DNA of 64,000 nucleotides from Calycina herbarum (lineage: Eukaryota; Ascomycota; Leotiomycetes; Helotiales; Pezizellaceae), in contig LLEY01000156.1 in NCBI GenBank assembly GCA_001414485.1, positions 80,485 to 144,484 on the forward strand. The letters run 5' to 3'. The position numbers were made by a program, and so were the translations under genes. The notes under the pieces are model-generated. The model did not search any database. It was not told where the DNA came from and saw only the letters and a list, made by a program, of their open reading frames with translations. Below are positions 57,700-64,000 of this stretch, in pieces. Within the stretch, counting starts at the first letter, position 1. Each line of letters begins with the position of its first letter.

Positions 57700-60600
57700 T
57701 ACTAAAGAAGTGTTCACTTCTATAGCTAAAAAGTACGTAGAGAATTACTTCTTTAGAGTTATAATCGATACTAGAGCAGTACAGAAGTTAAGTATAGAAT
57801 ACAATTAATATCTCACTTATACTAAACATATTAACAATATCCTAATTAACGAAAGTACTAAGAGACAGTTTAATATCTAGTTTAGCAAGGGTTTTACTCC
57901 TTCTCTTAGTTCAATTACTATTAGTATACTCGTAGGTTATATAGAATTCTATATTATATAGTTAGATACACTGTTTATCCTATATATTAACGATATAAAT
58001 AAGTTAACGTGTATATATAGCGAACCGGCTAAACAAGCGAACCGGCTAACTGAAAACATATCTAAAATCGCGATTTTGACATTTTAATATCTTTACGAAT
58101 TGTTAATTAAAAATTTCAAAATTAAAACTTTGATTTTATTACTATATAAATATAAAAGTTATAAAATATAAGACGGAGGCTAATTTATATTAAAAAGTTA
58201 TTAAAAGAAGAAGAAAAAAGACAAGATTATAAAGGTATTTTTAAGCGAATCGCTAAGTAAAATTATATAGCGTCTGAAACTTAGAATTCTAAATATATAT
58301 ATAGTAATAAAATCAAAGTTTTAATTTTAAAACTTTTGATTAATAGTTCGTAGAGATATTAAAATGTCAAAATCGCGATTTTAGGTGTGTTTTCAGTTAG
58401 CCGGTTCGCTTGTTTAGCCGGTTCGCTATATATACACGTTACGTATCTTACTAAATAACCTTAAAAACATTCTTATCTAGGAAGACGACAAGATAAGAGA
58501 AACCAGACGATTTAATATTATAAGACGGTTTAGATATCTCTTTCTTCTTTAGAATAAGGCTATATATAATCTTATCTAGGAATCGCTATATTACTTATTA
58601 GAAGTCGACATCTACCGCCTATATAGACGATTCGGCTATCCCTTAGTACCACGTTTACAACGTATACTAGAGAAGGCTAGTTACAATGTCGATTAAGACG
58701 TATTATAGTATCTTACGAAGTACTATAAATACTACTAGAAGCATAGAAAGTTACCTAGCTGGTTTAAGTTCACGCTCTACGACGATATCGAATTTAATTA
58801 TAATACTATTATAGACGTCTTCTTTTTAGAAGGAAGAGGAGTCCTATATATTATAAACCAAGCGACTCGGTACTAATCTAGAGAGTTTCTACTAGATATA
58901 AGTATAAAGAGTATATAGGAGATCCTCTAAAAGTACTAGATAAACACCTACTTAGAACCCTCGGATTATATTACTATAGACGAAGAAAGGAACTTCGTTG
59001 CTAAAGAGTTTAAAGGATATACTAGCTCGATAGGAATTAAGGTTAAAACAGTACTAGTTAAGGTATATAACTCTATTAGTATAGTAGAACGATACTATAG
59101 ACTAATTAGACGTATATACTCGATTATTCGAGAATAACAGCCGGAACTTATAAGGACTTTAGTACTATAAATAGTATTTAAAGCTATTAATAATATAGTA
59201 GAACTAAACGGATTAGTTCCTACCTTACTAGTATACGGTGCTTATCCTCGTATAGCCGAGAGTAATACTCTATTATAGATAATATTCTAGAGATCTAAGA
59301 TATATAAGAAGGCTACCGAGGAAGCTCGAAAGCTACTTACTAAACGACAAGTTAATAATACCCTTTATACGTAGAACGGTCTATTACTGAATAGAATTAA
59401 GAACTTACTACTTAATATAGAAGTTCTCGTTTAACGAGAATATAAGAAATTCTAGATAGGACTCTTTCCGCTGTAAGAGATAGAGAACGAGGACTGTATT
59501 ATAATACTACTAAGTAGACTTATAAGATTTAGATCTATAGTAGTAAAACCGTACTTTAAGAAAACCTCTGAAACTCTCGAACTAGTACTAGACACGATAC
59601 TACAAGCTTACTAGTACTAGGAGGATAAGAAGGCTCTACTCTACTTACACAATCACGAATAAGATCCTCTAATTCGACCTCGAACTCGCTACTAACTCTA
59701 GCAGCTTCTAGAACGACAGGATATTTATATAGATCTACTAGAGCTATAACCGAGGCAAGGCCTTCTTTTAAAGCTAATATCAAGTCTAAGTCAAATTCAA
59801 AAGCGCGGACGAGGAAGACTACGAAAGTATTCAAGGCTATACTAGTCTTCTAATACTCTAATATAAGAGATAGACGTCGAGGCCTTAGATAATAATACTA
59901 AGGAATACGTTACTCTAACCGATATCGAGACCTTTATCTTCTCTATAGAAGACAACTACGATATTAAAGTATTTATAGCTAATAATAGTATAATTTACGT
60001 CGAGTTACGCTAAAAGGAAATCAACGGTCTTATAGACCGTAGCGTATTTAAGATAATTACCTAGAAAGAACTATCTTTAGATACTAGAATCTTTAGATTC
60101 TAATTCGTCGATAATATTAAGCTCGAGAGCATAGTACTTGCTTTTATAAAGTCAAGGCTAGTAATTTAAGTATATAATAATATTAGAAAGTTACTAGTAC
60201 TTACTTAAGCTCCTACTATCTAAAGAGTTAGTTAAAGGATAATATTAGTACTAATAACTATCTTCCTAGAACTTCAAGTCTAGAGTCGAGATATTATATA
60301 AGCATATACCTAATCTCTAACGGAACTAAACCGGAAGTTCTTCGTACGACTAATAAAGAGATATCTATAGTAGAAGAGTTTATTCTTTGAAGTAACTAAG
60401 CTCTTATACGATATCTTAGAAGCTAGTAACCACTAGTTTATAATATACTAGAAGTACTATATAGACAAGCTTTCTATACTCTAATCTACCTTCGACCCCT
60501 GCCTTTTATATACTAAGGAAGCTAACTCTTTCGGTGTAATAGAGCTTTAAACAGACGACACTTTTATACTTATAAATACCGTCTTTCTCGCTAAAGAAGA

Positions 60601-61398
60601 ATAAGTAATTAAGGAAGCCGGCTTCTCTTCTAAGGAAAGAGAACAGCTTATAACAGATTACCTAATCAAGTTCAATAGAGGTCTGATTACTAAGCATTAA
60701 GTCGGTTTAATTATACTTTCTTAGGATTATACTAAAAGCTTAAACTTAGTATAAAACTCGCTAGCTATAACTGTTAATACTAAGAGACTATTCTATATAG
60801 TATCTACTAAGGACTAATACGTTATATAGCGTGCTCGAGGGGTATATCTTATAACTGTATTCTAACTAGAAGCTATATTTAATCTATTCTACGCTGCTTA
60901 GATAACCGATCTATAAAAGGATAATATCAACCTTCTTAATAAACGTATCTAGTAGTAAATTAATAATACTATAAGAGGCCTTATATACGTCAAATTAGAT
61001 AAGAACTCGCTTAAGCTTTACACTTTTATAGATAGCTCTTTTGCGAATAATAAGAATTTATTATTATAAATCGGATACGTAATCGTACTTGTAGATAAGT
61101 ACGACAACGCTAATATCTTATACTAGTTATCTACTAAGTATAAACGAGTAACTCGTAGCGTTTTAGCCTCGGAATTATATACTATAAGCTCTGGTTTTAA
61201 CGCCGCTGCTTCTATTAAATCAACTCTAGAAAGCATTTTTTCCTTTAAAGTCTCTCTTATTATATATACTAACTCGAAGTCTATATACGAGTATATAGCT
61301 AAACTAGGAACTACTAAAGAGAAGCGTTTAATAAATAACGTTATATACTTAAGAGAGATATATAAGCTAAGAGAGATTAACGAGATTAAATAGATAGA
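57700..61398 (+). pseudogene. Copia Pol (protease, integrase, RT, RNase H), heavily RIP-mutated, interrupted by a MITE
   Basis: Protease trace near 57755: VIIDTRAVQKLS (family D-T-G-A). Integrase region near 58790: FNYNTIIDVFFLEGRGVLYI, ESREFLLDISI. RT trace near 60490: FDPCLLYTKEANSFGVIEL followed by TDDTFIL. RNase H near 61020: LYTFIDSSFANNKN and RVTRSVLASELYTIS. All blocks are in copia order and are studded with TAG/TAA at Trp and Gln positions. The last part (NKLDVKLIE) resumes after the Fot1-like insertion, near 63310-63350. The MITE at 58007-58439 splits the protease-integrase link. Confidence 0.85.
58007..58439. mobile_element. Pogo-type MITE, 433 bp, nested in the copia element
   Basis: The left end is ACGTGTATATATAGCGAACC and the right end is its inverse, flanked by TA (58005-58006 and 58440-58441). 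The inverted repeats are about 135 bp. The motif AGCGAACCGGCTAA occurs twice in each arm. The core carries GGTATTTTTAAGCGAATCG, shared with the MITE at 30325. It codes for nothing. Removal with one TA rejoins the copia frame (INDINKL-RILLNNLKN). Confidence 0.9.
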
Positions 61399-61400
61399 TA

Positions 61401-63235
61401 ACGTGTTTTATAAGCGAGTCGCCTACTTTTTCAACCTAGTATTATTATAATATAAAATACTTAACACTATATAAAGTTATTATTACTATAGAAGCTATCT
61501 AGTATTCTTTAGAACTTTCGCTATCTTTTATATCTAATATTTCTATCTAATAAGTACGAGAATTATACCTAGTTTTACTATAACAGCTATAGTACCTGTC
61601 TATACAAACTCTCTTCCTAGACTCTTTATCTTATTTCTAGCTACTATTTTCCTTAGATATAATTAAATCAGCTACGTTACCTACTATTAATATCTCTTAA
61701 CTCTTAATATACTTCCTCTTACGACTTTTATACTTAGTTATAGCCTTAGTTATTATATAAAGACTAGTGATTTCCTTACGTATTAATACTATATTATATA
61801 TCACTCTAGTTAAGCCTTTTTCAAGTTAATTAAGAGACTGAATAATAGAACTAGGTAACGAGTCTTAATGTCTTTGAATCCGATCTCGAATAAGCGTTGA
61901 TTAAGCTATTATTTTATATACGTTACTTAGTGTTTTAGGTGTCTATAGAGTGTCTTCTAGTATTATTAGTATTAGTATATAAAGCCTTAAATCAAGCTTT
62001 GATAATATAGCTTCTAGGCTATATAGGACTAGCCTAGCCCCTTTAAAACTCGCGTAGATATTATCCTTTGTAAATGCTTTATAAAAAGCTACTTTAAATA
62101 TAAGAAGAAAGGTTTCTTTAGTAATATAATTAATATAATTCCGTGCTAAGCCTGATATCTCAGCTCTATACGCTTGCTTTAATAGCGAGAAGTAGACTAT
62201 ATTAAGCGGCTATAGTAGGTATAATAAGTATAGAGGTATATAGAGAGTAATAATATTTAAGTCTTTATAGAGTTACTAGAATTTAAGCGAGTTATAGCTT
62301 TTATAACTATTAATAATTAATAAACGATATCCTTCTATACTTTATACCTTTATATACTTGTTAAAATACTTTAACTATATAACTCTAAGCTTATTATTTA
62401 TCTAGCCGTTATTACTAATCTTAATTACTTAATCGTATAGTATATATATATCTTAGTACTAGGTAGAAATAAGTACTTTGCCCGCGAATATAATAAATAG
62501 CAGAATTGTCTATTCTATTATATTAACTCTCTAAATAACTATAACCTACTCGCGATTGCCTAGCTGAACTTGCTTTCGCTTCCTACGCGTTTCTAAGCTT
62601 ATAATAATAAGTTAGAACGAAATAACTTCTATTATAAAGCTACTTTTGTTAAAGTTATAAATATCCTTATTTTAAATACTATATTTCTCTTTAATAGACT
62701 ATATAAGTATAAACTATAGGCTAATAACTCGCGGATCCTTAGTTAAAGCTCGCTAACGATTATATAAACGACTCTATCGAGTTTTAAGCTTAGGTATACG
62801 TTTTATAAAGTTATCTAGCTAGTTCCTACTTATAGGCTTTCCGTCGCGCTCTCTTAGTAGATTATTAGCTATATCTCGTACTATATCCCTTATAGACGAA
62901 AACCCTTACGAATCTAACTCTAATATATATCTAACTATTACCTCTTTCTCTAGCTTTGTAAGCTTTTTTGAATTAGACTAGCAATCGCGTCGTAAGAGCT
63001 TTCTAGCGCGTCGATCGGAGAGAGTCTTTTAAGGAATATAGTAAATCTTTATAGTACTTCGTTTAGTTAATAACGCGTTGTTTTCGAGTTCTTAGGTTAC
63101 TAAAATAATATTAGCTTCTTAAGAAGGTAATTAAACGTTATAGTGTTAAGCTATTATAATTTAAAGATAGTATATAGTACGCGACGAGGAAAGTAGGCGA
63201 CCCGCTTATATAGACGACTTGCTTATAAAACACGT
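61401..63235 (-). mobile_element. Fot1/pogo-type DNA transposon, 1835 bp, nested in the copia element, RIP-dead
   Basis: The left end is ACGTGTTTTATAAGCGAGTC and the inverted right end is ACGTGTTTTATAAGCAAGTC; TA precedes the left end (61399-61400) and TT follows the right (63236-63237), probably a mutated TA. The minus strand near 62160-62340 reads YRLLIINSYKSYNSLK, then LYKDLNIITLYIPLYLL and PLNIVYFSLLKQAYRAEISG, the catalytic core of Fot1/pogo transposases (L-L-x-D-G-H-x-S-H ... L-Q-P-L-D-V). The catalytic Asp is changed to Asn and several stops are present. Removal rejoins copia RNase H to its tail in frame. Confidence 0.85.
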
Positions 63236-63461
63236 TTGTAAAAGTAACTCCGTAGATACTATAACAAAAGAGAACTAGTACAACGCTCTTCAAAGACTAA
63301 TTAGTATAAATAAGCTAGATGTAAAGCTTATAGAATAGATAGAATAGAATAAGAATTAATCTAGGATATAGAACTAAGTACTATATCTAGTTAAAGAGAA
63401 TAAGACGGATTTTTTAATAATTTTTAGAGTACTACTTCCACCGACTTTGAAGAAGTGCTAG

Positions 63462-63644
63462 TGTCGGTATATATACGTAAGAGGTTAGCACTTCTACGTA
63501 CTATACCCTTCTCGGTTAGTAAGAAGAGCGGGTATATAAATAAACACCGAGTATCTATCTCTTATACTCGGTATATATTAACGATAGTTATAAGAATATA
63601 TACTCTTTTTATATTAAGCTATCGACTACTAAGTCGAACTAATA
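63462..63644 (+). repeat. Right (3') LTR of the copia element, heavily decayed
   Basis: Same length as the left LTR (183 bp) and aligned without gaps. Differences are nearly all C-to-T or G-to-A relative to the left copy, with one transversion seen by eye. TAAAT follows directly. Confidence 0.9.
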
Positions 63645-63806
63645 TAAATAAGTAATATTAAAATTTTTAAACGCTTACTAGCTATAACTAACGATTCGCT
63701 TAAAATTACTCTTATATTTATAGATTTTTTTTAATTTCTTTAATAACTTAGCTATTATAATTAGTTAGTATCTAAGATTTCTTATATATATAGTAATAAA
63801 GTAACG

Positions 63807-64000
63807 TAGTTTATTATTAAGTTAGATATATTATCGAGTTAGATACTTTTTTTATATATAAAAAACGTCTATACGTAACCGTGTACTTAGAGTATTTATT
63901 AGTTAAAAACTCTAAAAATTATAAATTAAGTTCTTATATATAATCTTATTTTATTATTAAAATTTCAGAACTTTAGCTTACTTAATTAGAAAGTTATTAA
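63807..64000. mobile_element. Further pogo-type element, left end only; runs off the right edge
   Basis: After TA (63805-63806) it reads ACGTAGTTTATTATTAAGTT with a doubled, decayed motif (TTAAGTTAGATA, then TCGAGTTAGATA) and ATAAAAAACGTCTATACGTA. It aligns with the arm at 54810, nearly all differences being transitions, so it is a RIP-decayed member of the same subfamily in the same orientation, inserted in the right part of the split MITE. Confidence 0.65.

Larger units (their letters stand above)
54952..63644 (+). mobile_element. Ty1/copia LTR retrotransposon, 8693 bp with two nested insertions, RIP-dead
   Basis: Two 183-bp LTRs (54952-55134 and 63462-63644) begin TGTCGGTAT and end AACTAACA / AACTAATA. 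The pentamer TAAAT flanks the element at 54947-54951 and 63645-63649. Internal order is Gag, zinc knuckle, protease, integrase, reverse transcriptase, RNase H, which is the copia order. A 433-bp MITE (58007-58439) and a 1835-bp Fot1-like transposon (61401-63235) are nested inside; without them and their TSD copies the element is about 6.4 kb. Many Trp and Gln codons are stops. Decay is heavy in the right two thirds and light in the left part. Confidence 0.9.

Overview
The window comes from the nuclear genome of a filamentous ascomycete (Pezizomycotina). I lean towards Leotiomycetes, but that placement rests on gene content and was not tested. The fungal signs are short introns (about 45-150 bp) with GTRNGT donors and CTAAC-like branch points, fungal families (2EXR-domain proteins, secreted glutaminase A, AIM9/FMP29-like phosphotransferase), and a two-speed layout: gene blocks of ordinary composition next to AT-rich blocks full of transposons. 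Those blocks carry C-to-T/G-to-A decay (CAG to TAG, CAA to TAA) typical of repeat-induced point mutation (RIP).

Layout. 0-0.9 kb: a beta-propeller gene running off the left edge. 0.9-3.2 kb: a 106-bp hAT-type MITE with an exact 8-bp target-site duplication (TSD), then decayed repeats holding a clean solo LTR with an exact 5-bp TSD. 4.6-5.4 kb: adenine phosphoribosyltransferase. 5.4-9.2 kb: no gene I can support. 9.2-16.6 kb: four 2EXR-family loci (a relic, one intact gene, one frameshifted gene, and one broken by a 523-bp TA-flanked MITE). 17.3-19.2 kb: AIM9-like kinase-fold gene that has lost catalytic residues. 20.7-22.0 kb: DUF2306 membrane protein. 23.6-26.1 kb: secreted glutaminase A. 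27.8-41.5 kb: four more 2EXR loci (two intact, two broken), a hAT element carrying nested pogo/Fot1-type elements, and a conserved multi-pass membrane protein. 41.9-43.8 kb: secreted FAD-linked (BBE-like) oxidoreductase. 46-54.3 kb: two small hydrophilic reading frames, a three-copy 3' element, a partial segmental duplication of a membrane-protein gene, an ankyrin relic, the intact membrane-protein gene and a SAM methyltransferase. 54.8-64.0 kb: a nest of transposons in which a pogo-type MITE is split by an 8.7-kb Ty1/copia element, itself split by another MITE and by a 1.8-kb Fot1-like transposon; a further element starts at the right edge.

Two features stand out. First, eight 2EXR-family loci lie within about 32 kb and show every stage from intact to fragment. 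Five of them share one exon plan: small N-terminal exons, phase-1 introns and, where preserved, an exon of about 150 bp carrying a W-x-x-V-P motif just before the 2EXR domain. Second, the TA-inserting elements share one end design, ACGTG plus a doubled motif of about 12-16 bp. The frame is common but the doubled motif differs between elements, as if each transposase and its binding site had diverged together.

Spliced coordinates were worked out by hand from splice signals and reading-frame continuity. No database search was run.
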